Below are positions 36,460 to 45,643 of a DNA stretch of 64,000 nt, in pieces. Each line of letters starts with the position of its first letter. Position 1 is the stretch's first letter. The DNA is from Bradyrhizobium guangdongense. GTDB lineage: Bacteria > Pseudomonadota > Alphaproteobacteria > Rhizobiales > Xanthobacteraceae. Where the stretch lies: the NCBI RefSeq assembly GCF_004114975.1, contig NZ_CP030051.1:5704001-5768000 (forward strand), in the 5' to 3' direction. The notes beneath the pieces are model-generated. The model made no database searches. It was not told the origin of the DNA and saw only the letters and a list, made by a program, of their open reading frames with translations. Made by a program: the position numbers and the translations under genes.

Positions 36460-38615
36460 TCCTGCGACACCAGGCGAGCATATTCGCCGTTCAGGGCAAG
36501 AAGGGTTTCGTGCGTGCCGCGCTCGGCGACCTTGCCCTGCCGCAGGACGATGATCTCGTCGCAATCCCTGATCGTGCTGAGGCGATGGGCGATGATGATG
36601 CAGGTGCAGCCGCAACGGCGCAGATTATCGTCGATGGCTTTCTCCGTGACGGGATCGAGCGCCGCGGTCGCCTCGTCGAGCACGACGAGGGACGGACGGC
36701 CGACCAGCGCGCGGGCAATCTCGATGCGCTGGCGCTGGCCGCCGCTGAAATTGGTGCCGCCCTCGTTGACGTAGGAATCGTAATTGCCGGCGCGGATTGC
36801 GATGTCGTCCTGGATCTCGCCGTCCTTGAGCGCCCGCGTGAGATCGATGTCAGGCACGGTCCGATCCCAGAGCGTGAGATTGTCGCGGACCGTTCCCTCG
36901 AACAGGAAGATGTCCTGGTCGACATAGGCAATGGAGTTGGCGAGGATGTCGGGCGGGATGTCCGCGAGCCGCGTCCCGTCGATCAGGATCTCTCCCGCCC
37001 AAGGCTTGTAGAGCCCGCAGACCAGGCGGCCGAGGGTCGACTTGCCGCTGCCGGAGGCGCCGACCAGTGCGACGCGCGAGCCCGGATTGACGGTGATCGA
37101 CAGATCCGAGATCAGCGGCGGTTCGAGCAGCGAATAGCCGAACTGCACGTCCTTGAATTCGATGCGTCCAGCGAGCCTTGCGGGGAAGGCCTTGTCCGAT
37201 GTGCGCGGGGGATCGCCGAGCGGATAATTGTAGACGTCTTCGAGGCGGTCGAGTGCGCCCTTGATCAGCTGGAAGCCGCCGGCCTGATTGACGAGCGTCG
37301 CCACCGGCTCGGAAAAGCTCGCCATCAGCGCCTGGAAGGCAACGAGGCTGCCGAGGGTGAGCGAGCCTTCGATCACCCTGAGGCCACCGAGGACCAGGAT
37401 AGCAGTCATCGTCAGGCCGGCGATCAGGGTCGGGATCATGTCGAGGATGATCGACGACGACGCCAGATCGCGCTCGGCGTTCAGGACCTTGGCCTGGACG
37501 CCCGCCCATTGTCCGAACGCCTCGTCCTCCAGCCCGCTCGCCTTGATGGTCTCGATCGAGCGGACGATGCTGACGACGGCTCCCAGCAGCTTGCCGCGTT
37601 CCAGCGAGAGCCCGCGGCTGAGATCCTCCCGGCGCCGCATCGACAGCCGCAAGGTGAGAACGTTGAGCAGCGACAGGCTGATGCACACCGCGGCGAGCCA
37701 ATGGTCGTAGACGATCATCGCGAAGGCGAAGAACACCACCGAGGTGAGGCTGAGCGCATTGGCGGCGATGCCGCCTGCGAGCAGACGCGCAATCTGATCA
37801 TTGGCGCCGACTCTTGCCGCGATGTCGCCGGCGTGGCGCTGCGTGAAGAATTCGATCGGCAAGGCCATCACCCGCCAGAGGAAGCGGCTGATCATCACCA
37901 CCGAGAGTTTCGTCTGCAGCCGCAGCAGCAGGGATTGTTGCAGCAGCGCCAGGATGGTGCGGATCAGCGCGGTTGCGGCCATCCCGATCAGCAGCGGACG
38001 CAGCCACCCGTTCAGATGCTGAATGAGAATGTCGTCGATGAAGATCTTCGAGAAGCTCGCGGCGACGAGGCCGGGCACGACCATGACGAAGCTGAGCAGG
38101 ATGAGCAGCCCGACCGCGGCTTTCGACCCGCGCAGCTCCCGCAGCAGCAGCCGCAGTCCCGCCGGCTTGCCGCCTGATGGCGCAAAGCCCGGCCCCGGCT
38201 CCATCGTCAGGACGACGCCGGTGAAGCACCTGTCGAGCTCGTCGATGCCGATCTGCCGGCGTCCGAAGGCGGGGTCGTTGATGGAGGCGGACTTGCCCTT
38301 GATGCCTTCCAGGACGACGAAATGATTGAAGTTCCAGTGAATGATGCAAGGCATCGGCGCCGAGCCGAGCGATGCAAGGTCGAGCCGAAATCCCTTTGAA
38401 GAGAGCCCGAAACGCTTCGCCGCCCTGACGACGTTGCTCGCCTTGCTGCCGTCGCGGGAGACGCCGCATTCGACGCGCAGGCGTTCGAGCGGCACCCAGG
38501 CCCCGTAATGCGCCAGCACCATGGCGAGGCACGCGGCGCCGCATTCGGCCGCTTCCATCTGCAGGATGGTCGGCGTGCGCTTGATGCCTGCGGTCGGCGT
38601 CACAGGACTAGCCAT
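36456..38615 (-). CDS. NHLM-type ABC exporter with C39 peptidase domain
   Basis: 719 residues. The C39 peptidase domain spans about residues 14-135: Q19 and C25 in QMEAAECGAACLAM, H98 in IIHWNFNHFVVLEG and D114 in SINDPAFG make the catalytic set. Six membrane helices follow (about 160-440), then the ATP-binding domain with [26 protein letters not shown] and LVVLDEATAALD. Such exporters cut double-glycine leaders and export the peptide, so the 78-residue precursor 3 kb away is the obvious substrate. The start lies eight bases into the end of the adaptor gene and the stop overlaps the next ABC gene. Confidence 0.92.
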   Translation of the reverse strand: MASPVTPTAGIKRTPTILQMEAAECGAACLAMVLAHYGAWVPLERLRVECGVSRDGSKASNVVRAAKRFGLSSKGFRLDLASLGSAPMPCIIHWNFNHFVVLEGIKGKSASINDPAFGRRQIGIDELDRCFTGVVLTMEPGPGFAPSGGKPAGLRLLLRELRGSKAAVGLLILLSFVMVVPGLVAASFSKIFIDDILIQHLNGWLRPLLIGMAATALIRTILALLQQSLLLRLQTKLSVVMISRFLWRVMALPIEFFTQRHAGDIAARVGANDQIARLLAGGIAANALSLTSVVFFAFAMIVYDHWLAAVCISLSLLNVLTLRLSMRRREDLSRGLSLERGKLLGAVVSIVRSIETIKASGLEDEAFGQWAGVQAKVLNAERDLASSSIILDMIPTLIAGLTMTAILVLGGLRVIEGSLTLGSLVAFQALMASFSEPVATLVNQAGGFQLIKGALDRLEDVYNYPLGDPPRTSDKAFPARLAGRIEFKDVQFGYSLLEPPLISDLSITVNPGSRVALVGASGSGKSTLGRLVCGLYKPWAGEILIDGTRLADIPPDILANSIAYVDQDIFLFEGTVRDNLTLWDRTVPDIDLTRALKDGEIQDDIAIRAGNYDSYVNEGGTNFSGGQRQRIEIARALVGRPSLVVLDEATAALDPVTEKAIDDNLRRCGCTCIIIAHRLSTIRDCDEIIVLRQGKVAERGTHETLLALNGEYARLVSQE

Positions 38616-39873
38616 CGATCCCCGTCCACTTCCGCAGCAAGGGCACGACGAGGTCGATCGGGCGGCGGCTGCGCGTGGTGATTTCGGCCTGCGCCAGCGT
38701 GCCGCTGGTCAGATGCACCTGCGGCCCCTGACCCACAGCCCAGCGATAGCCGCTTGCGGTCGAGGGATCCTGCTCCAGCGACACCGAAACGGCGTAGGGC
38801 GCGCCGTCGTGGGAGAACACTTTGACGAGCTGATCGTTGTGGAGCACGGCGGTCATGCCCTGCGGCGTGACCGGAAATTCCGAGACGCTGGAGACGACGC
38901 CGATCATCGTGCCGAATTCCTCGCGCTTGACCGTGCTGGGCGCGACGCGGACCTGATAACCCGGCTTGACGCTCTTGCCTTGCTCGGCGGGGATGTAGAC
39001 CACCGCCTCCAACCGCGCCCCCTCGTCCTCGATGAGAACGACCGGCGTACCCACGGCAAGAACCGAGCCTGACGAGGTCTTGATCTCGAGCACGCGGCCC
39101 GCGATCGGGCTGACCACTTGCGAATTGCGCCCCAGGGTTCCCGCCAGCGCCTGCATCTCGCGGCGCGCGTTATTCGCAGCGAATTCGGCCTGCTGCAGTT
39201 CGCGCTCGCGCTGGGTTTCCAGGTCGGTCTTCTGCGCGTGCAGCTTGAGGATCTCGTTCTGCGAATCCGTCCGGCGCTGCTGAGCCTCGGTCAATTCGAG
39301 ACGGCGGTCCTCCAGCGTCTTCCGCGTCGTCAGGCCCTTGGCCATCAGCTGCTCGAGATTCTGCACGTCCACGGCAAGGGCCCGGACCCGCTGATCGGTG
39401 GCTTCGATGACCTTGTTGAAGGCCGCTTCAAGCTTCTCGAAATTGGAGGCCTTGACCGCGAGCTCGGCGGCGACTTTCGCCGCCATGTCGTCATGCTCGC
39501 GCTGGCGCTCCCGATAGGTTTCGACGGCGTTGCGGTACTTCTGCTCGATCTCGGTCTGCGAGATCTGGGCGATCACCTGCCCGCGCTCGACATGGTCACC
39601 GACGGAGACGCTGAGCGACGCCAGCCTGCCTTCGGCAGCGGACACCGCATCGACCACGCGACCGCTGCCGACCAGGATTCCCTGTCCGGAGACGCGTGAC
39701 GGGATCCGGCCGTAGATGCCCCAGACGAGCGCCGCAAGCATCGCGATCGTCACGATCGCCGTCAGGATCCAGTCGGCCGGCTTGGTGATCGCAACGAGGT
39801 GATCAAGCTCCTCCGGCGAGGCCGCGCGCTGCAGCGCGCTGGCGCGGAAGATTCTGTCAGTGCCATCGGTCAC
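38608..39873 (-). CDS. HlyD-type periplasmic adaptor of the NHLM cassette
   Basis: 421 residues. One N-terminal membrane helix (about 33-53), then the biotinyl-lipoyl-like half (GRVVDAVSAAEGRLASLSVSVGDHV), a long coiled coil (about 100-240), the second lipoyl half (VVSPIAGRVLEIKT) and the beta barrel. Membrane-fusion proteins of this kind connect the ABC exporter to the outer membrane. It starts with GTG 39873, preceded by GAAGGGG six bases upstream. First gene of the operon: adaptor, peptidase-exporter, long exporter. Confidence 0.9.
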   Translation of the reverse strand: MTDGTDRIFRASALQRAASPEELDHLVAITKPADWILTAIVTIAMLAALVWGIYGRIPSRVSGQGILVGSGRVVDAVSAAEGRLASLSVSVGDHVERGQVIAQISQTEIEQKYRNAVETYRERQREHDDMAAKVAAELAVKASNFEKLEAAFNKVIEATDQRVRALAVDVQNLEQLMAKGLTTRKTLEDRRLELTEAQQRRTDSQNEILKLHAQKTDLETQRERELQQAEFAANNARREMQALAGTLGRNSQVVSPIAGRVLEIKTSSGSVLAVGTPVVLIEDEGARLEAVVYIPAEQGKSVKPGYQVRVAPSTVKREEFGTMIGVVSSVSEFPVTPQGMTAVLHNDQLVKVFSHDGAPYAVSVSLEQDPSTASGYRWAVGQGPQVHLTSGTLAQAEITTRSRRPIDLVVPLLRKWTGIDG

Positions 39874-40013
39874 GCTGCGCCCCTTCGCGAAAATATTGCA
39901 GCGCCAGCGTTCACGCGCACGACGCCGAGAATAGGATTGAGCGAAATTGTCAGCGGGGATAAGCTTACTACGAGAACTGCATTTGTCGAGGCAGAGGACA
40001 TCGGACGCATCAG

Positions 40014-40541
40014 ATGAACCGGCAAGCCGATCGCATCATGCCCGCCGCAACTGCCCGCGCCCTGACGGCTCGGCTGGCTTGGTCCGGGCTTGCAGTGCTG
40101 CTCGCCACCAATGCGTGTGTGGCCGGCGTCCTGAGCCAGGCGGACCTGAAGAGAGTCGAAGATCTCAGGCCGATGTTCGCGGGCCTGATGGGCGATCTCG
40201 TACAGACCTCTAAGCGACCCGACATCTCCGCTGTCGACGCAGATTGCGTGAAGTCCACGATCCAGAATCTTGTCGAGATTTCTCAAGAGCTGTCCAGTTT
40301 TGAATATCTGATCACGATTGAGAAAGATCTGACCAATGTCAGTGAAAATGACCCGACCCGCGACGTGGTGAAATTCGCCGTCGAGCAGTCGACCAACATC
40401 CTGACCAGCCAGCGCAAGAAGATCGCCCAGCTGCCCGATCAATGCGCGAGGTCGCCCCTCGCCTTGGCCAAGGCTCAGCAGGCTCTGCAAGTCGTCGACG
40501 CGACGACAGGAATTTTGAGTTCTATTCGCTCTCGACTTTGA
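40014..40541 (+). CDS. Secreted helical protein, divergent from the peptide exporter
   Basis: 175 residues; not a recognised family. Signal peptide at residues 1-37 (RLAWSGLAVLLATNACVAG). The mature part is predicted helical with two Cys residues (in DADCVKST and PDQCARS), which may be linked, and a C-terminal end IRSRL. The start codon is 140 bases from the adaptor gene on the opposite strand, so the two probably share a regulatory region. A role as immunity, processing or accessory protein for the exported peptide is possible from position only. Confidence 0.65.
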   Translation: MNRQADRIMPAATARALTARLAWSGLAVLLATNACVAGVLSQADLKRVEDLRPMFAGLMGDLVQTSKRPDISAVDADCVKSTIQNLVEISQELSSFEYLITIEKDLTNVSENDPTRDVVKFAVEQSTNILTSQRKKIAQLPDQCARSPLALAKAQQALQVVDATTGILSSIRSRL

Positions 40542-40632
40542 GGGGAATTGTCGACAGTTAGGATGCCCGGACAAGGTTACCGGGTGGCCGATCGAATGAG
40601 GTCATCCGAACGAATGACACCGGCGCACATTG

Positions 40633-40677
40633 TCATTTCCGGGACGGCTTGTTCTCGAAGGCCGCAGACTCGGTCAT
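40633..40677 (-). CDS. Possible 14-residue peptide gene
   Basis: A very short frame starting at ATG 40677 with a perfect AGGAG six bases upstream. The product is polar (MTESAAFENKPSRK) and has no membrane segment. Below the size at which genes are normally called. Listed because the ribosome site is so good and the 295-base region between the secreted protein gene and dinB is otherwise empty. Confidence 0.2.
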   Translation of the reverse strand: MTESAAFENKPSRK

Positions 40678-40836
40678 CACCATCTCCTGTTCGCCTTGGG
40701 AGGGACCACCCCTCTTGATCAGTGGTGATACGCATAACATCGCCGGAGCGTCGGCGCTGTGAGGCCAATCACACAGCGGTACGCCGGAACCCGCCGCCAG
40801 CTCGCGATTTCTGCGGCCCGATTGTATCATCCGCGC

Positions 40837-41937
40837 ATGGGCGAATCCGACACCGTGGAAGGCGAGGCGACACGCGTTCGCAAGATCATCCATATCGACA
40901 TGGATGCCTTCTACGCATCGGTGGAACAGCGCGACGATCCGGAGCTCCGCGGCAAGCCGGTCGCGGTCGGCGGCTCGGCCGAGCGCGGCGTGGTGGCGGC
41001 GGCGAGTTATGAAGCGCGCAAGTTCGGCGTTCGCTCCGCCATGCCGTCGGTTACCGCGAAGCGGCAATGTCCGGACCTGATCTTCGTCAAGCCGCGCTTC
41101 GAGGTCTACAAGGCGATCAGCCGGCAGATCCGCGAGATCTTTGCCGAACACACTGACATCATCGAACCGTTGTCCCTCGACGAGGCCTATCTCGACGTGA
41201 CCGAAAACCTGCAGGGCATCGAGCTCGCCCGCGACATTGCGCGGCTGATCCGCGAGAAGATCAAGGCCGAGACCGGCCTCAACGCATCGGCAGGCATTTC
41301 CTACAACAAGTTCCTGGCCAAGCTCGCCTCCGATCACCGCAAGCCCAACGGGCAGTTCGTGATCTCGCCGGAGATGGGACCCGCCTTCGTGGAGACGCTG
41401 CCCGTCGGCAAGTTCCACGGCATCGGCCCGGCGACCAGCGCGAAGATGAATGCGCTCGGCCTGTTCACCGGCCGCGACATCCGCAACCAGACGCTCGAGT
41501 TCATGAACGCCAACTTCGGCAAGTCGGGCGCCTATTACTACTGGATCTCGCGCGGCGTCGACGAGCGGCCGGTGCGGAGCAACCGGATCCGCAAGTCGAT
41601 CGGCGCAGAGACCACATTCTCAGCCGATCTGGCCGAATTCGACGCACTCGTTACGAGGCTTCGGCCTCTCGTCGACAAGGTCTGGCGCCATTGCGAGACC
41701 ACCGGCAGCCGCGGCCGTACCGTCACCTTGAAGATCAAGTTTGCCGACTTCGAGATCATCACGCGCAGCCGCTCCCTCCTCGCGCCGGTCGCAGGACGGG
41801 ACGAGCTGGAGCGCCTCGCCTGCGGCTTGCTCGAAGTCGAGATGCCGTTGCCGAAGGCCGTCAGGCTGCTCGGCGTCGCGCTGTCTTCCCTCCAGGCCGG
41901 GGACGATGCGGAGCCACAATTGACGCTGGGAATCTGA
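40837..41937 (+). CDS. dinB: DNA polymerase IV, translesion Y-family polymerase
   Basis: 366 residues. Y-family palm motifs: D21 and D23 in IHIDMDAFYASVEQRD, D115-E116 in SLDEAYLDVT; the finger region YEARKFGVRSAMP is also typical. The little-finger domain follows in the last third, and the end, QLTLGI, fits a beta-clamp binding motif. Bypasses damaged bases at the cost of fidelity. ATG 40837 is preferred because it starts seventeen residues ahead of the palm; the frame is open to 40759. It converges with the FAN1-like nuclease gene, 22 bases away, which also acts in DNA repair. Confidence 0.94.
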   Translation: MGESDTVEGEATRVRKIIHIDMDAFYASVEQRDDPELRGKPVAVGGSAERGVVAAASYEARKFGVRSAMPSVTAKRQCPDLIFVKPRFEVYKAISRQIREIFAEHTDIIEPLSLDEAYLDVTENLQGIELARDIARLIREKIKAETGLNASAGISYNKFLAKLASDHRKPNGQFVISPEMGPAFVETLPVGKFHGIGPATSAKMNALGLFTGRDIRNQTLEFMNANFGKSGAYYYWISRGVDERPVRSNRIRKSIGAETTFSADLAEFDALVTRLRPLVDKVWRHCETTGSRGRTVTLKIKFADFEIITRSRSLLAPVAGRDELERLACGLLEVEMPLPKAVRLLGVALSSLQAGDDAEPQLTLGI

Positions 41938-41959
41938 CGAGCGGCTGCGCGCCGTCCGA

Positions 41960-44119
41960 TCAAGCCGCAATGTCTTCTGACCCGCCTCGTCCCTCGTCGC
42001 GCTTGGCGTTGATCAGGTTGAGAAGGTGCGCGGCCGCGCGGGCGTCGCACAGCGCGCGGTGGTGGTCCTTCAGCTCGATATTGTAGGCACGGGTGAGCTT
42101 GCCGAGCCCGTAGGATTTGTGACCGGGATAGTGCCGGCGCATGCCGGCGCAGGTGCAGAATTTTGGAAAGCGGAATCGGCGTTCGAGGCGTTCGTATTCC
42201 GCGGCGATGAAGCCATAGTCGAAGTTGACGTTGTGGGCGACGAAGACGCCGTCGCCCATGAATTGCATGAAGCTGTCAGCGATTTCCGCGAAGAGCGGCG
42301 CGCTCCGCACCATGTCGTTGGTGATGCCGGTCAACGCGACGATCTTGGCCGGGATCGACCGCTGGGGATTGAGCAGCGAATGCCACTCCGCCACGACCTC
42401 GTGATTGCGGATCCTGACGGCGCCGATCTCGGTGATGCGATCGCCGCCGGTCCAGCCGCCGGTGGTTTCGATGTCCACGACGACATAATCCTGGTCCGGA
42501 TCGAAACGGAAATCGGCGCGGCCGATCTCCGCGGGAATGCCGGCATGACCGAGCTGGCGAAGCCGCGTCAGCTGGTTGCGCCTGATGACGTCGCCCTCGG
42601 CCTTCACTTCCATGAACGAGACAGCGCCATTCGTGACGAGCATGAGATCGGGAAAACCGTCGCGCATGGCGCGATAGTCTTCGCACATCAGGCGAAGCAT
42701 CGTGGCGAGACCGGTCCCATTCGCGCCGGCAAGCAGCGCCCGGAGCGCATCCATGTCGACATGGTCCCAGGCGAACACGCCGTTCGGCTTTCCCCATTTC
42801 CCGGCGACGATCCGCAGGATCTGGGGCAGCGCAGCATTCGATGCGACGGCCTGCAGCTTCGTCTCGATCTGGGACGAGAACATCAGCGCGAAGGTTCTGT
42901 CCTTCAGGCAATGCGGCATCCAGTCGAACCCGCTGTGCAGCTGCCCGGATTCGAACAGCTCGTCCCAGAACAGCAATCCGAACAGGCAATGCCAGAGCGT
43001 GTTTTCCACGTGGAAGACCTCGAGGCCCTGCCGGCGCAAGACGCCTGCGATGCCTGCCTCCGGATGACCGCGCCAGATATCGTCGACCCGGAGCGTCCGC
43101 CCTGCCCGCAGCAACTCGGTGCAGAGTCCCGTCCGGCGTCCATCGAACTTGCGGGCATAGAAATCGCTTGCGAAGACGAATTCGTCGTCGCTTGCGGGAT
43201 CGTCGATCATACGGCGCAGCAGGTCTTCGGCGGCGTCCCTGTCTCCTTCCGCATAAAGCAGGCGCGCGAGGCGCTCATGGCATTCGGCGGAGCAGCCGGC
43301 GCGATAGAGCTGGATGGCGAGGCCGGCCTCGCCCTTCTTTTCAAAATGCAGACCCGCCTTGTGCGCCGCGCGGCTTCTCAGATCGAAGGCATAATCCGTC
43401 GGACAGACCGGGCCGCCGAGAATGGCGGCAACGGAACTGCGATAGACCTCGTCGGATTTGGTCTCGAGCTGGCGCAGCAGGCGGGCGTAATGGAAGCAGG
43501 CCCTCGCTTCATCCGCGTCGGCAAACCGGGCGCTGAAATCCGCCTGGTCGTTGGTACTGAGGATGCCGAGGTCGCGCAGCGCGAAGTTCTTGAGGTTGTG
43601 CTCCGTCTTGCCAAAGTAGAGATAGAGCAGAAACTCCAGCGGCTCGGTGTCGCCGAGTGCGATGAACGCCTCGCCACCGCAGTGTCGGAATGCCGTGCCG
43701 AACGATAGATGAGCGAGGCAATACTCCGTCAACTTGCCCTTCGGCCACGATGCCCGGACATCGCTCAAGCCGGCCGCCTTCGCACCGTCGAACAGCACCG
43801 GCTTGGCAAGGCACGCCAGGAACGCTGCGTAATCCTGTCCGACCAGGGCTCGAACATAACCGGCGACAGCAAGCTCCCCCAGCGCGCCGACGGGATCCGC
43901 GATCTCCGTGTACTTGAACGTCGAGGGATTGAAGACCGTACCGCTGCGATTGACCATCCGAATGAATAGGCACTGGGCGTCTTTCGACAGCGACAAGAAA
44001 CGATCGACGAAGGCGTGATGAGTTTCAGTCAGCACCGGACCGTAGGTGTCGCAAACGAAGCTCAACATCTCCTTGAAGTGGTCGTGGTAGTAGTAGACCG
44101 GCAGAACTGGCAGGCTCAT
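41960..44119 (-). CDS. FAN1-like VRR-NUC nuclease fused to a DEDDh exonuclease
   Basis: 719 residues. Residues 1-320 are helical and begin YYYHDHFKEMLSFVCDTYG, similar to bacterial FAN1 N-termini. The VRR-NUC part is at about 365-530 (E372 in HVENTLWHCLFGLLFWDELF; P490-D491 and E504-x-K506 in SFMEVKAEGD), the layout of FAN1, which trims DNA next to interstrand crosslinks. A DEDDh exonuclease follows at about 545-710 (D549, E551 in VVVDIETTG; D634 in AHNVNFDYGF; H687 and D692 in DHHRALCDA), like DnaQ-type proofreading domains. ATG 44119 is preferred since the FAN1 similarity begins close to it. The fusion in one chain is unusual. Confidence 0.82.
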   Translation of the reverse strand: MSLPVLPVYYYHDHFKEMLSFVCDTYGPVLTETHHAFVDRFLSLSKDAQCLFIRMVNRSGTVFNPSTFKYTEIADPVGALGELAVAGYVRALVGQDYAAFLACLAKPVLFDGAKAAGLSDVRASWPKGKLTEYCLAHLSFGTAFRHCGGEAFIALGDTEPLEFLLYLYFGKTEHNLKNFALRDLGILSTNDQADFSARFADADEARACFHYARLLRQLETKSDEVYRSSVAAILGGPVCPTDYAFDLRSRAAHKAGLHFEKKGEAGLAIQLYRAGCSAECHERLARLLYAEGDRDAAEDLLRRMIDDPASDDEFVFASDFYARKFDGRRTGLCTELLRAGRTLRVDDIWRGHPEAGIAGVLRRQGLEVFHVENTLWHCLFGLLFWDELFESGQLHSGFDWMPHCLKDRTFALMFSSQIETKLQAVASNAALPQILRIVAGKWGKPNGVFAWDHVDMDALRALLAGANGTGLATMLRLMCEDYRAMRDGFPDLMLVTNGAVSFMEVKAEGDVIRRNQLTRLRQLGHAGIPAEIGRADFRFDPDQDYVVVDIETTGGWTGGDRITEIGAVRIRNHEVVAEWHSLLNPQRSIPAKIVALTGITNDMVRSAPLFAEIADSFMQFMGDGVFVAHNVNFDYGFIAAEYERLERRFRFPKFCTCAGMRRHYPGHKSYGLGKLTRAYNIELKDHHRALCDARAAAHLLNLINAKRDEGRGGSEDIAA

Positions 44120-44315
44120 CGGTGCTTCGCCCCGGGCGCGGCGTGGCGAAATCCGGCTTTGGTCAAGCTTGCGCGGCATGCGGAGGCGCCGGCCGCCGTT
44201 GATTCATGGGCGTGCATGTTCGACTTCTGTTCTTTTCGCCAGACAGTGTCAAGCTTGGAATTCAAACGGCTTCATTCTCTTGCCGACCCTTTCGCACAAC
44301 CAGCGGTCCGCCGAT

Positions 44316-45374
44316 TCAATGGCCTTGTCGAAACTCCCATGCCCAGACGGAATCGCCGGCGTCTCGGCGGCTGACCAGGGTGACGCGCATGAAACGATCG
44401 TGGGCGAGTGCCGCGCCCAGCCATAATTCGTTCCACGCATCGAATATGGCGGGAGACATCTGCTCCCGACCGGACATGAGGCGCCACGTGGTTTGCCGTA
44501 CGATCGCCGTGTCACCTTCAAGATGCATCTCGGCGTCATCGCCCTGGCCCCGCAACAGCCTCGTGAATGCGCTCGCAAATCCCGCGACGCCTCGGTCCAC
44601 TCCGCCGAGCATGGCGGCAACGTCGTCGAACGTATGCATGCCGATCAATCGGGCAGCCAGACCTCCCATATGGCCTCCCTCGGCGGGTCCAAGCACCGCC
44701 ATCATTTCAGGCAGAATCGAGGTGATATAATCCATCGCGTAATTGCGGAGCGCCTTTCGCAACCGGCTTTCCGGCCAGTGCGTTTCGGGAAGACGCGGCG
44801 CAAGCTCCGGCCTGAACGGCGGGCATCGCTCTCCCGGAGAGAATTGCAGCCGCTCCTCCGGCGCAAGCTCGTGATCGTATTCCCGGTAATATCCCTCAAG
44901 GCCCGGCTGCCCGTCGACGGTCTGTCCCGTGCAGACGAAGCCCAGGCGGGGATTACCGAGAACCACGCCGTTGTTGCCGTGCCATCCCCTGAGCATCCCG
45001 CGGGACACTTCCGAGGGAATTCCACAGATCGCGGTGCCATGCCAAAGCCAGCGGGGAGGCGGATAGCGGATCCACGCCTTCTTGTCGCTCTCATAGACAT
45101 ATTCGACCTTTACGCCGCCTACCTGATTGGCGAGGTAGTTGTACTGCGCGCTGGCGACCGCATGCGGCAGCCCGTCCAGACCGAGCTTTTTGAGGCTCGC
45201 GACGAAATGGGTCGCTTGCTGGCGGCGAAACATCCTGAACACGATCTCGGCCGCACGCGTCGCCCCGGCGCGCGACGAGAGATGAAGGATGAGACCCGTG
45301 AGATAGGAGTGGTAGATCCGCTCGACCGCGCGATAGGCCTGCACGTCATCCGGCGCACTGTTCGTCATCGTCAT
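44316..45374 (-). CDS. Hypothetical protein (352 aa), soluble
   Basis: Not recognised. ATG 45374 has GGGAG five bases before it. The protein has no signal peptide or membrane helix. Segments with an ordered look are RIYHSYLTGLILHLSSRAG near the start, GGVKVEYVYESDKKAWIRY (about 85-105), a Pro/Trp-rich RYPPPRWLWHGTAI region and a C-terminal block where HLEGDTAIVRQTTWRL suggests beta structure. It may bind a hydrophobic ligand; that is a guess. It is encoded on the same strand upstream of the FAN1-like gene, about 200 bases apart. Confidence 0.6.
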   Translation of the reverse strand: MTMTNSAPDDVQAYRAVERIYHSYLTGLILHLSSRAGATRAAEIVFRMFRRQQATHFVASLKKLGLDGLPHAVASAQYNYLANQVGGVKVEYVYESDKKAWIRYPPPRWLWHGTAICGIPSEVSRGMLRGWHGNNGVVLGNPRLGFVCTGQTVDGQPGLEGYYREYDHELAPEERLQFSPGERCPPFRPELAPRLPETHWPESRLRKALRNYAMDYITSILPEMMAVLGPAEGGHMGGLAARLIGMHTFDDVAAMLGGVDRGVAGFASAFTRLLRGQGDDAEMHLEGDTAIVRQTTWRLMSGREQMSPAIFDAWNELWLGAALAHDRFMRVTLVSRRDAGDSVWAWEFRQGH

Positions 45375-45643
45375 TGTTTCTCCCGGAGCTTGTTCGATGC
45401 ACAGAGAATGCAGCAGCGGGGCCGCCGGCTCGCGCTGCTGATGACCTCAGTCAGGCCGCTTCATTTCGTCCTCGCGGCCCACGCCGGCGGCTTGTCGCGA
45501 TCTGGGCCGACGCGATGCGAACACTGCTCGATACGAAAACGAAGAAACGGCAAAAGTAAAGAGCGTTGAGGACGGCCTCACCGCACGCGCAATAAATATT
45601 CCCGGGCGCCCTCGAGACGCTGACGGCCGATGTCAGCAAGGTG

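Noticed and set aside
33505..38177. Long plus-strand frames opposite the two ABC exporter genes
   Set aside because: Enriched in Arg, Asp and Gln without any domain; shadows of the exporters.
42026..43708. 560-codon frame opposite the FAN1-like gene
   Set aside because: No domain or ribosome site; the nuclease motifs are on the minus strand.
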